A stretch of DNA of 64,000 nucleotides, from positions 14,533,011 through 14,597,010 of the forward strand of contig NC_135125.1 of assembly GCF_050908995.1 (NCBI RefSeq), written 5' to 3'. Made by a program: the position numbers and the translations under genes. The DNA is from Andrena cerasifolii (lineage: Eukaryota; Arthropoda; Insecta; Hymenoptera; Andrenidae). A model generated the notes under the pieces. It was not told the DNA's origin. It made no database searches and worked only from the letters and a program-made list of their open reading frames with translations. Positions 1 through 11,912 of the stretch are shown in pieces; within the stretch, counting starts at the first letter, position 1, and each line of letters begins with the position of its first letter.

Positions 1-298
1 CCAATTTCACGAAGGCTGGAGCGGGATCGCGAGATCCCTCGCCTCGTCAGCTCCCTAATTTATTTCAGCATCGAGTCGCTTCGATGAGAATCCTTTGGGG
101 GATCCAATTACGCATCTGCGGGCCTCCGCGGTGATAACTTCGTTGAATCGGTTACAAGGTGGCAAATTCACGAGGTGGTAACGTCCTCTTCGCTGTTTCT
201 CACAGCGACTCCCGAGGAACACTGCGCGGCGTCTCGTTACTTCGTTACAGATGGAAGGCACGCGTCCTTCATCGCTTTCTCGGGATCTTCCCGTCGGC

Positions 299-336
299 TT
301 CGATCGATTTTATCCTCTACTTCGATCGATTTTATC
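299..336. repeat. Short tandem duplication, 16 bp unit
   Basis: The 16-mer TTCGATCGATTTTATC occurs at 299-314 and again at 321-336, a 22 bp period. No function is apparent. Confidence 0.6.
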
Positions 337-1094
337 GTCGACTATGACTGCTGACCACTGACTGCCCCTCGATTTTCAACGTACTTGGAAGGCAGCTTCT
401 ACGCAACCGTGCACCTCCACAAGTTGTAATTACGCAGGCGTGCATAGCGGTACGCGGCGCGCCGGCTGCTTGTTCTCGCTACTTAAAGACGCCCCGGGCG
501 CGTTTGCGTGCAACCCTCTACTCTGCTTTTCCACTGACTAGGCTGTAAACATGCTGTAATTATTAACACCGGACGGTGTTCTTCATCGCGCGTGTAGGGG
601 CCGTTCATTACGAAGCGCTTTTGTCGGGCTGCTCCTCGTTCGCCGGGTAATGGACGAGAATCCCTTTGCTAGAGGTCTGGGTCTTGGTGAACCGGCGAGT
701 GAAAACTTTTGGGGGTCGATATTTGATCTTTGGTTTCGTCTAGGACGACAGAAGCGAACTTTCTATTTTATCCTGAAATTAGGCTACCCTCGAAGGTAAC
801 TCTTACGCTGAAAATATTTCCCTATTCCCCCTCTCAAGCTCACAACTCACTGATCTTCTCAGAGTTCATCAGGTCTTGAAACCAGACTATGGTTCGTCTA
901 TGGAACTAGCATATCGAGTAGGTGCGCCTCGACGGGCGCTGAAGACACGATTACCATACGTCGCGAGGGAGATACGCCAGCTAATAAGGTGGCCATCGTT
1001 GAACCGTACCCAGTCGCGATAAATGAGCGCTCCTTTCGCGTTCGAGACGCCATTCGATCGTCAACGACCACTTCGGGGCGCATTCGCCGCGAAT

Positions 1095-1173
1095 GGCAAG
1101 CCCATTCCCGCGACAGTCAAACTGTCGGTCACGGACGGGACCGACACGAGTATCCCAGTTTTATGGGCTTGCC
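1095..1173. repeat. Nested inverted repeats (possible hairpin)
   Basis: GGCAAGCCCAT (1095-1105) is the exact reverse complement of ATGGGCTTGCC (1163-1173). Inside it, TGTCGGTC (1123-1130) pairs with GACCGACA (1139-1146) around an 8-base loop. Both stems are perfect but short, so this may be chance. Confidence 0.4.
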
Positions 1174-2302
1174 TCGCAATTCTATTAGTTCTGGAAGATA
1201 CGAGGCGCAATGGGGATCCGTCCGAGGTGTCGCGATTGGCACTCTCGAGCTGCTGTCCGCGATAAGACCCCTCGGCTGCCCGGCACGTCCACGGGGCGTA
1301 GGATTTACTTTCCCCGGGTGAAGGAAGCGTACGGATAGCAGGATATCGCGATGTCCTTCGCTTCGCTTCGTATTAATGAAGTAACGACGCCGAGGCGTTA
1401 ATTCGCGTCTACGGAGAGTGGTCTCGGATGTTTCAGAAGAGGTTTAAGAGTGAATCTATTGCTCTGATAGCTTGTCGCTGCTTTCTAAAATCACTGCCAC
1501 GGTGATCCGTTGTACAAGGAAGTTACACCAGTGACGTGGATTACACGATACTTGAATATTGAAGCTACTGAACGCCCGCGAGCTACTGTACTCCTCAGGA
1601 GCGAGGTGTAATGGGTCAAAGTCTGCTTGGGGAGAATGGGAATGACCGAGGACTAGGTAGTTCGACTTGCTGAGTGCCAATGACGCAAGCAGGTCCTCGT
1701 TAACGGTGGCATCCTGACCTCAAACCCCGTACAAGCACTTTTTGCCGCGCTCAGCTGATTTCCTGATGAGAACTTGGCAATGAGAGACAGCGCACGATTT
1801 AGTGCATTCTCCTATCGATAAACTTGAGTGTCCCTGGCGCGCGAAGTTCCAAGCTAACGATCTTGAATACCCACTAGCAGTTCGAAGGATCGGGGAATTA
1901 CTAGCAAATTACTGCAAACTCCCCAAAAGGTACCGAGAACAGCACTTTCAAATTGAAATGAACGCGAAGTATCGCGAAGACCCGCGGGATCGATTAACGC
2001 GAAGAGGCACTCGGCGGCCGGGCAGAGGAAAGTTCGTGGATGGACCGTTAGCGCGATTATCCGAGGATCAAAAGCGGCGAAGTCGGTCTGGCATGGCGAT
2101 GGGGGAAGCCCCGGCTGCGCGTGACGGAGAAGATAGAAGACGGCGGAGGGGGGGTGGAACGAAGACGAAGAAGCTGGAAACTTAATGCTCGTGGTACCGA
2201 GGCGGCCACGCCGTCGCTGCATCGCGGAGGAATGGTTATGGTGCCCGGCCCACGCAATCCGCGGGTCATGGACCATGATCTATGGAACACGGCGGAATGC
2301 CC

Positions 2303-2507
2303 CGTTATGCGCTAAAGTGCAAACTTGTTAGTCATAGAGCCTGGCCCGACGTCGATGGGACAACAGCGGGGCCGAAGGGGGGCTCTGCAGCATCGAGCGC
2401 AAGCCTCCGACCCGAAGAAAGCTCGCGAAGGTGAAGCCGTCACGCTCTCCTCTACCACCGTCCGGGGCCGTTTCCCTCGCGCTATGCCGTTATGCCCTAA
2501 AGTGCAA
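2303..2507. repeat. Two 20-bp direct repeats 185 bp apart
   Basis: CGTTATGCGCTAAAGTGCAA at 2303-2322 recurs at 2488-2507 with a single mismatch (G to C at base 9). The intervening sequence is not otherwise repeated. This could be a paired protein-binding site or the remnant of a small duplication; no function can be assigned. Confidence 0.55.
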
Positions 2508-5500
2508 TTCCCCTTCTTCCTCAGCCTCTGCCGGGGCCTCACCTTCCAAGGCTCTATCTCTTTCCTTCCACTCGGCGAGCCCGCTCCGGGATTCATCGCG
2601 GTAATTCGCGAGCCCTCGCGATTCTTCTCGGAGAGGATTCTCGTCTTGTCAAAGGGGCAAGTGGTTCCTGGGTCGCCACTGGCGAAGTTTGGGGGCAGCT
2701 TTGTACTGTCAGGGGAATTCGTAGGATTCTATCATGGGGATACAGCACTCTGGTGGCAAGGACGAGAGTATAGACTCTAAACTTTAGACGCTGGTGCAAG
2801 CTGCTTCGAAACCAGAGTTACCTTCACTTTCCTCGATGTCCCATCGTCACCAGCGCCCGCGATGGGTGATCGATCGATGCGGCGTGATTACACGAGAAGA
2901 TTAATTGGCTATCGAAGCCAACCCACCCTCCCGTGACAGATATATATGGCGCGACTGGATTTTATCTCGATTACATGATCTAAATGACTCGGTCGCCACC
3001 GCGGACGACATCGATCGGGCGCGCACCGTCTTTATCGCCGTCGTTATCGTCGATATTGTTCCCATTATTAAATCGACGAGCGTGTTCCCGTTTCGCCATG
3101 TGGGCGCCCGTCGAGATAACGATCTCTAATGGGATGCCCGATACCGCGATGCTTTCGGCCCGTCCAATCAATCGCGACTAATCACAGACCGTGTAAATTG
3201 ATATCGGCGACAAGCGACTCGCTCTAATTAAGAACTTTACGCGGATCGAGATTAACCGTCAGCGTAGATCCTTGGCGAGGATAGCGGGGATAATAGCCGG
3301 GCAGTGAAGAATGGACGCGGGGACGGTATTGAAATCGCGAGTAAGGGATAAGACCCTGCGTATCGGGCGCCGTAAGTGTCTCATCATTCAATTTATGCCT
3401 TCTATGGTGGTTTTATCTTCGCGTGCATTCGCGTCACACGCGCTACTTTGCACTGTGAAAAGGTACAGCGCGACGCGTGGCTGAGAGAGGCACAGTGTTC
3501 GCTTTAACGCGGCTTTTTGCACGGTCCTCGTTTCCTTCAACCCGAGCTGGGTGCTTTAGATGATATTTTGATAGGGCGACGATTACTCAGAGCGCGGGAC
3601 ATCGATGTGGCGTACGTGAGAGAAGTGACTATGATCGAGTTTGCGTGCTTTGAAATTTTAGAGAGATTATGGAAAGTAGATCTACTCTCTCTCTTTATGT
3701 TCAAAAGTGTAGGTATGTTATTGAATGCTAAGCACTATAGTTGAAAGAAAATTGTACTGGTGGATGCAAGCACGGCCTCGGGATACTCGGGCACTTTTTG
3801 CATAAAGGCCATAATTAGATTCCACATTCTTTTCTACATATACCCTCTAAATTTCATTGCCGTGTCGTTAAAATTGACATAGCTATGGCAAATTTTGTGC
3901 AAAACTCGTATCTAAGCGAAAGATACCTCAAACTCTACATAACACGATCTATGACTATTTTTATGACCATATTTTTTCAATATCCTATATTTTTTCAAAT
4001 ATTAAGTAAATAAAAAGTAATGCTAAAATAACAATATTGTTTTGTATTAATATTTAAGTCAGGGCCTGAGAGGGGGCTATAATTAAAAATAATTTCACTG
4101 ATTAATTTATTACAGAATTCCGATTTTAATAATGCAACTGCAAAGGAGACATATAAAATTTTAAAATATTATAGACAGTTCCACAACAACTTCGCTATGT
4201 ATAAAAAATATCTGACTTTGTAATGTTTAGAGATACTTTTCTCAAAACTAACTTGTGACACTGAGTCCCTTCTTGCACCCAACAATCGTTGTCTAGTGAC
4301 GCCACATTCTACTTAAGATCCCTCGAGCATTCGAATTAAAGTTTGCTTAAAATTTTAAGGAACATTGTACGATATGAAATCCATTTCCGAGGTCCGAAAG
4401 TCTAAGCCTAAGATACACCGACCACAGGTGATGGTATCAAAGCAGAGCGAAGGAAAAATTGATATTTCGAGAATACCGTTAGCTCAACCACTCCCGCCCA
4501 CAGCCGCGTAACATCAAGCCGATGGATTGAAAGTAGTTGGAAATAGTAGGAAGTCCGTTCCGAATCACGCACATTACGTCCAAATCTATCTTGTCATCAA
4601 CTCGAGGAGATCCATGAGGTCTGTAATAAGGTGTCAAGCCCCGGAGGCTCGTTATCATGAGCCACGGACTCGGTATGGGTGCTCCTCGATTGATACATCA
4701 AGCAGACAGTTACCCCTTAAGGCCAGCCTTACATCCAATCGAATCCCTCCCTTCGAGAGGCCAACTACAATTTTATCAATTTCCAGAAATCAATAGTCGC
4801 TACTTCTTACCTCAACAATCCCACTCTCGGGTTTCTCTACTTCAAACAACCACGAAAAATAGCCTTCTTCACCTGCGCAACATTTCCCGCCGGCGCTCGT
4901 GCAATTTCTATCCGAAGTTAAGAACCGAGATCGCGGGGTTAAAAGTGGACGCACTCGAGAATGGTCTGCCCCAAGGTCCGATCAATGCGTTGCTTCGCTA
5001 CCAGGGAACCCCGGGGCCCCTGGGTTGCAACGATACCGTGCGTGAACCAGAAAGCAGATACACGTTGGAAAAGTGGAGTTCGGGGATTCGGCGAGGGTGG
5101 AGCGAGAGGCGAACGGGAGCCTGAACGAGCAAACAGAGTTCGTAAACACATCAACGGCCACGGGGCAGCGGACTTAATAAGCAGCCCACGGTATTATGGA
5201 TGATCTCTTTATTGACCGCCATAAATCAGAGTTAAGAGCAGGCATTATTACTACCGAGTGCATTATCCAGTACGTCAAGAACCGGTGATAGAGTGGGGCC
5301 CCGCTTCGCCAAAGACACCTCTGGACGAGCCGAACGGTGCACAACAGGTAACTCGAGCCCTGGGACCGGCGTAGGAAACAAATGAACGCGGCTGGAGGAG
5401 AAAAAAGTTGGACGAATTGGAAAGGAGCCTGCGCCAAGGTTTCTATGTCAGAGTCGGAGATGGAAACGACTTCGGCGACCTGTCGTCCTGTGCAGACACT

Positions 5501-6739
5501 TTCCTTGGACGATAACTCGCGTGCACAGAGCTGGGCATTATTTGGCGCAAGTAGCGACGGGTTCGAACGCACCGCGAGTATTTTTGTTCGCGGTAGGGAC
5601 TATATTCTAGCGTCGTTAATGTTAATATTAATCTAGAAGCTGTTAATATTACTTTGTTAGCTCGAGGAATAAATATCCGCGGAGAAGATAGCCCGACACA
5701 TCTCTGGGCGAAAATAGCCGCTCGGGTTTAAGAGGCTTCTCCCTACAGAGTGGAAGAGGGATTTTTCAATTAAGGCAAGACAAATATTCCCTTCAGGGAC
5801 TAAGGAGCATCGACATCCATTATGGATTCGGCGAGCAGGGCTGTCTAGGAAAGGGGAATGACGCCGTTCTATCAAAATGCGCATTCTATTTTGGCGAAAG
5901 CAGAGGAAGGCGAGCTCGAGGGGTCCGAGCACTCCCGGCGAATTCTTTTGACTAAAAAGGATCAGTGTCTCCTAATCCTCGGAAGGGTTCAGGGTCCGGA
6001 AATTTATCATAATTAGTTTCTGGAGTCCTGAACGCGGGGCGATAAATCAAGGCTTCAGGCATGGTTAGTTTCGAATACTTTTTATTATATACCTCCGGTC
6101 CTGTTCTATTTTCCCCTTTTTGAACGCAACACCCTAATCTCTTACTCGACAATGGAGAGAGTAACGAAACTCCCAACTCCTACGAGCAGAAAGGAGACTC
6201 GTCGACATCAACCGAGCGTCAACTCTTTTACTTCCTCTTTCCGAAACGCACAGGACGAGAAAATAAATTCGTAGACGCCACCTGTCCCTAGGTTGTAAAA
6301 GAAAAAGAGAAAGGAAAAAAAAAACCACGAATAAGGGGATGCGGAGGGAAGATCGCGCGAAGATTCGTCACAGGTTCATCAGTCGAGTGTGGAGCTTGAA
6401 ACGGCTATCGTAGCCTATCGACAGGCAACAGGAATCCAGATAGTCATGGCAGGATGCATACGTGCAGTCGGTCGTTGAAGATGCTTGGGTTCTGGTCCGA
6501 GGCTGCGGTGTCCAAGGGTGTCCTTGAAGCGGGCGGGGTCGTCACACGAGGGCCCCGCAGGTAAACGACCATCAGAATCCATGTGTGTTGGCGTCCGCGG
6601 CCTTATAGCGTATCTTACACTCGTACTACTTAACTTTCTGCATCTGTATATGTGACGTTGTTCTGCCTCTTTCCTTCTTTCGCTCCTTACCCCCCCTCGT
6701 CCACTGTTTCCGCCTCCCTTTCTGCACCAATGATCGCCG

Positions 6740-6747
6740 TATAAAAG
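6740..6747 (+). promoter_or_regulatory. TATA-box-like site, no gene attached
   Basis: TATAAAAG on the plus strand lies in a G+C-rich context with pyrimidine-rich sequence downstream. It resembles a core promoter, but no coding exon follows that could be recognised. Low confidence, since TATA-like octamers also arise by chance. Confidence 0.2.
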
Positions 6748-7428
6748 AGGCTACCGGCTTCTTCTCTTGCAAGTGTTACGAAACGACGAGCCCTCCCTCC
6801 GCCCCTCCTCGGGCCACCGATTTATGGGTTTAATTACCGCGTCATTATGCGCGTCGACGGTTATTCGAAAATTGCCAAGGGACCCCGTCTCGGTCACAGA
6901 GCTTCGTCTCCGGACGCAAGCTTGTTAACACGCTGCGTCTAGGTTCGAGCGCTATCGGCGGGGGCAAGGAATCGAGCGGGGTATTAAAAGATGCCTACCG
7001 GCACGCCGCGAGATTTCGTTCGGCCGGCTCGCGACTCGCTCCGGCCATAAATTTACCGAACGGTCGAGAGACTGTCCGCCCGTCGCAGCCGTCCACTTAA
7101 TATCTTCAGCGTTCTAACGCGACGGATAAAGACGCATCAGGCTTAATGATAAATGCGGCCCGGCGATATGACGGGGGTCGGGGCTGTATCTCGGCGCGGA
7201 GGGAACAGTTCGAGAAAGGGCATGTTGCATCGCGAATCGTCCTTGAGGGCGTATAACTCAAGGGAGCACGGGACGATGCTCGGCCAGTAATGAGCCAAAT
7301 CCATTACGGCACACTCGCAGCAACAACGCAACACAGCAACACCCGTAAGACAGCCCAGAAGAAGTCTAACTGCAATGCCTTCGCCCTTCTACCCTCGCGT
7401 TGCTTCTTTTCTCTTCTTTCCCCTCCCT

Positions 7429-7458
7429 TATCTCTCTCTCTCTCTCTCGCTCTTTCTC
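7429..7458. repeat. TC-rich simple repeat
   Basis: A run of TCTCTC dinucleotides, a GAGA-type sequence on the opposite strand. It could bind a GAGA factor, but it may just be a microsatellite. Confidence 0.6.
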
Positions 7459-7845
7459 CCCATGAAAGAAGTCTATGCCAGGCACGTATCGCGCGCGGTA
7501 ACAACTACCTAGCCAATGGCACCAGTTCGCTACCAATTCCAATTATAGATCGTAAGTATATTCCAGCCAGCCGAACTGACAACCCTTCCCGCTCCACCCA
7601 TCGCTGCACTCACCCTTTCTCGCTTCCTGATCGCGGAAACCAATTATGCGCGCGGAACTACGCGTTAAATTGAAAAGTCCCAGGCTAGCCCGCGAGGATC
7701 CAGCTAGCTATGATCTCGTGCCGCCGAGAGGCTTGCTAACGAGACAGAGAGCCACCGTGTCGATGCGACGCCGAGCACGATTTCTGAACGACCCGCGGAA
7801 CGATTGAATCGGTCGCCTCCAACTCCGTGGAAATTAAGTCCTAAG

Positions 7846-8108
7846 CAGGGGTTGAAACGGTTCCGAGAATAACTGTTTCAAACTGTTATATATCGGTTCT
7901 GACTGAAACAGTTATGAAGAACCGATGTTCTAAATAACTGTTATAAGCAACCGAAATTTCTGGCTGTATCGATTTTTTACGGTTCTACAGAACCGATATT
8001 ATATCGCTTCCGTAACGGTTATACATCGGTTTTATCAATTAATTTTCACTTGTAACTGTTTCAAGATTATTTCGGTTCTCATCACTGTTTCGAGAACCGA
8101 AACCCCTG
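7846..8108. mobile_element. Non-autonomous hAT-type MITE
   Basis: The 263-bp element begins CAGGGGTTGAAACGGTTC and ends GAGAACCGAAACCCCTG, imperfect terminal inverted repeats in the CAGGGG style of hAT transposons. It is flanked by an exact 8-bp target duplication, GTCCTAAG, at 7838-7845 and 8109-8116; 8 bp is diagnostic of the hAT superfamily. The interior is built from subterminal repeats of motifs such as AACTGTT and ATCGGTTC in both orientations, typical of transposase-binding subterminal regions. There is no coding capacity. It lies within the long Smg6 intron. Confidence 0.9.
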
Positions 8109-11100
8109 GTCCTAAGTCCTGCGCGAGCTACGATCAAAATTCAACCCTAACATCAGCAAGAATAGAATAGGCTATCTTGCGAAGTTTCAACAAACAAGCA
8201 GCAACAGTAACCGAAAGATCCCTCCCAGAAACCCCGGACGGCGGAGCAACGGGGAAAGAACTATCACTCGTCGATAAATTCCATTAAGAAGCGGCCGAGT
8301 GGCGCGAATAAATCACCGCGGCTTCAAGTATAAAAGGAACACCTTTTTGCCCGTCGGCCGCGACATAAATCGCGCCAGCGACGATTCGTCCATCGGCCGG
8401 CATATACGTGCACGTATTCCGCAGCGATTTTACGGCTATCGCGTATGACGGGGCCGGGACTCGCGGAGTCACCGTCCAGGACCGTCGCCACAATTAAACG
8501 GCCTGCAAGGTACCGGCAAGGTCGTTACGACCGGGACACTGGGTACACAAGGTGTACCAGCTCGAGGGGAGGATGGCACGCGGGTAGGCGCTGGACCCTG
8601 GGCCGAGGACGGGGCGGGACGGTCGGCCGGTGGCGCCACGCAATTGTCAATTAACATTTTTACCGCCGTGCAAGAAAACACGAAGTTACGTGCCGGCGTA
8701 CGTGGCCACCGGCTCGACCCACGGGTGAGCTCTCCCGACAGGGTTCCAGGGATCACGAGCGTAGGCCCCGGCCAGCGCGAGCAACGAAGAGAGAGAGAGA
8801 TCTCTCTCGAGCGAAGTGGACGGGGCCCGGGCGGAGGACGCCGCGATCGCGGAGCGAGAGGAGACGAGAAAAAGGGCGTAAAAAGAATCGAGAGGATACA
8901 TTTCATTATGATTATGTGCGCAATGGATTGCTAATCGTAAGCGCCTCCTGACCGCGCCGCGTCCAGGGGCTCCTCCGCCGACGGGGCCCTCTGCGAGCCT
9001 CGTTTTTCACACGTGGGAACGTGACTTTTTCTACGACGTTCCTACACACCGCAACCGTCGAGTCTATTAGTACTATTAGCATACATCACGCCGTTCTTTT
9101 CTCCGCAGCTTTTCCCCTCTTCTCCTTTTTCGTTCTCTCGCTGAAGGCAAGCCTCGACCCTCTGTTACTGCTCCGACGCTGGACGGACTCGCTGGCCGGT
9201 CCGCGCTGCTGGAAATGGGGTGATATTTCCAGATTACTCGCTCTTTATTACATTCCACGACGCTCTTATGGCGCTCGTAATATCACGTTGCGAGAGGCTG
9301 CGATAGCTTCGAATATTACATTTAATAATCTAGTATCGGCTTCGCTCTCCATTACGCGGAATATATGATGAAACCTCCTCACGGTCCTTTTCTTTTCTGG
9401 TTGCTGCCTCTAACGGTACGAGCGCCGAGCTTACAAGCGATCTCCACCGCGAACGTTTAGAATGCTCGGCGTTTACGCGTTTCAACTAATCGGACGCCAG
9501 AGACGGTGTGCATGAAATAGAGGGTTCTACTTCCGGTCGCCAACAGGTCGATTTTATCTCCGATTGCAGATGGAGGTCGTATTATCAAGAGTGAAGGAGC
9601 TCTCAATTATGTGTACACGTGACACGAGGATTTCAGAACGAGATGCGAAAGTTACAAAGCCGAGATACTCTGACACGCGATACTCTGGAGGGGCAGGCGA
9701 AGGTGTACAGACGCTTTACGAGATGTAAATGTCGGGCAGTCGGACAGCCAGTCGACCGCACCATCAAACTCGACCGGGCGCGTAGCCCTCTTCATCCTCG
9801 ACTCGCCCAAGCACGCAAGGAATGCGCAGAAGCTTCGAAACCGCAGCACCAAGGTACGAGGGGCCGATCCGCAGCGGGGTGTAAATATCGCGGGCCAGTT
9901 GCCGCGACAAGCTTCTCGCTCCTTCACCCGTGACAATGTCGGTGGCGGGTTGTCGATCGGCGATCTCGACGCCGTAAACTTGCGCGAGCGAGATCGATCT
10001 CTGGGAACGGACAGCTGGAGCGCTCTCCGGCTGCTCGAAAGGGGATCGAAGAGGGAGGATGATGTCTTCGAGAAGACAACCGCGCTTGGGATTGCCACGC
10101 ACACTGATAGCTTTCGGCACAGTTGCCGAAGAATAAATAATGAATTGAATGAAAGATCGAGTCCTAGGTTCTATGAGAAAGACCTAGGTTTAATAGTTGA
10201 GGATAATAGTTACCTACGAGCCAAATAAGTTGTTCGAGAGAAACAGTAATCGTATGGATACGATTAGAAAAGAATCGCGCGTTGATATAGCAATGCGGCC
10301 ATAGTTACTTCCACTGGTTGTAATTATACGACTGCTGATTGGTCAGTACTAATTACCGGGGGATATTTCCCGAGCAGTTCACCTTGTCTACGAATGACCT
10401 TTCGCCTTATAAGAAAAGCACGTTAAAGCACACTGAAGGGTCTGGAACAGGAAAGAGAATTGATGAAGACGCAACAAGCGTTCCTTCTGTGGTGTACAGG
10501 GATGATTAATTGCGGGGCTAATTTTAGAAAATCGGGCTATGCTTCGATTCAAAGTGGGCCGAGGTAATAATGATAGTTATAATCCAAGATGAGAACTATC
10601 TTTTCACCGTCGGTGTTAGAACACTTAGGCCTATAGCTTAACCAAGGGGTATCGAGTCGTGGAAGAATTATTCTAGTAATTTAATGATCGTTAAAAGGAG
10701 ATCAATAATTCTGTCGTAATTATTCTGAACAGCAACCCATCGGCAGAATCGAAAGCTCCATGGTGCAATTAATAATGGACCAAGACACGCTTGTACGGTA
10801 TCCGAAGTTACTCGCAGCAAGCCCTCTGAGGTAGAAATTCCCCGTTATAGCCCCACTGGGACCCATTAGAACTTTGCCTACATAATAAATGATGGCACAC
10901 GGTAGTATCATGGCCTAATGAGAACGTATGGCCCATATGTTTTCTTAAACGAACTTGAGCCCGTTAAATTATCTAAATCTAATGAAACGAAAGTACTAAC
11001 GGAGTACTTGATAGATCGCGGCTCGCGATTCACATCAAAAGGATATGATTGCGAAAAAATAGGCCTAAACTGCAACGTGAAATTTGTTAATAAAAGAATT

Positions 11101-11912
11101 TTGCTCGCGCAGAAATTATTCTTTCACGAGAAATCATTTCCTTTTTCATTGTGTCATCAATTTTAGTCCTATCTATTAATGGGACTTCGAGACTAAAAAC
11201 GGACAAGGCATAAAGGAATACGGATACTTTACGAGAACGCGTTAAAACCAACAGTGCACGGTTAACTCTCTACAGATATTTGCATAGGAAAACATAACAG
11301 TTGCCAGCGATTCATTGGTCTCCGCACGAATATGCGAAAACACGACTGAGAAGTTACACATCGTTTCCTCTGGTTATATTAGCCTATTGTGTGTACACTT
11401 AAACATCGACAAAGAAGAATATTTCATTTCCTCAACGTCTTTGCATTTCCAGAGTCCCTATTCAGAAGTTTATCACCCGGATGTCACGTGCGGGACCGTG
11501 ATCATCTTAGTGAGACTTAACAATTGCATTTAAACAGAAAGAAAGGAATTCTTTTCCAACAGAAATACCTGCAGTGTACACGTTTGTGTTCGGAACACGT
11601 CTTAACGCAGTGAAATTGGGTATCAACTGTGTTCTGTTCGAATGGTTTTGCAACTGTGCAACTGCATGATAACAAACCATTTGTAAAGTCACTCACCCTA
11701 TTTTGGTGATCAGCTTTCCATGGACATGAAGGTAAGATGTGACAAATCGTTTATTCACCTGGAACAAGATTCAGAAAGCCTATTAGAACGATATTCTACA
11801 CAGCGAATCGTGATACTGTGATTTATTAAAGGAAAATTAATGGTAAGAGAGAAAACAATCGCACGAACATGACTCGATACGCCTTTTACTTGTAAAATAA
11901 AGGTTCCCTTAC

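Larger units (their letters stand above)
1..11912 (-). other. Long non-coding stretch, read as a giant intron of Smg6
   Basis: No exon was recognised on either strand. The last visible Smg6 exon ends at 11913 with a clean donor (GAG then GTAAGG) in phase 0, and the C-terminal half of SMG6, including its PIN nuclease domain, is not found in 1-11912. The natural reading is that this whole stretch is intron and the remaining exons lie beyond base 1. By eye, 1-10 kb is richer in G+C than the gene-dense middle. It holds scattered short ORFs without family resemblance, a hAT MITE (7846-8108), TC/GA runs, a nested hairpin near 1.1 kb and a TATA-like site near 6.74 kb. Alternatively part of it is intergenic or holds a separate non-coding transcript. 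Confidence 0.6.

Noticed and set aside
8788..8812. GAGAGA/TCTCTC palindrome as a functional binding site
   Set aside because: It is a short simple repeat; nothing ties it to a promoter.
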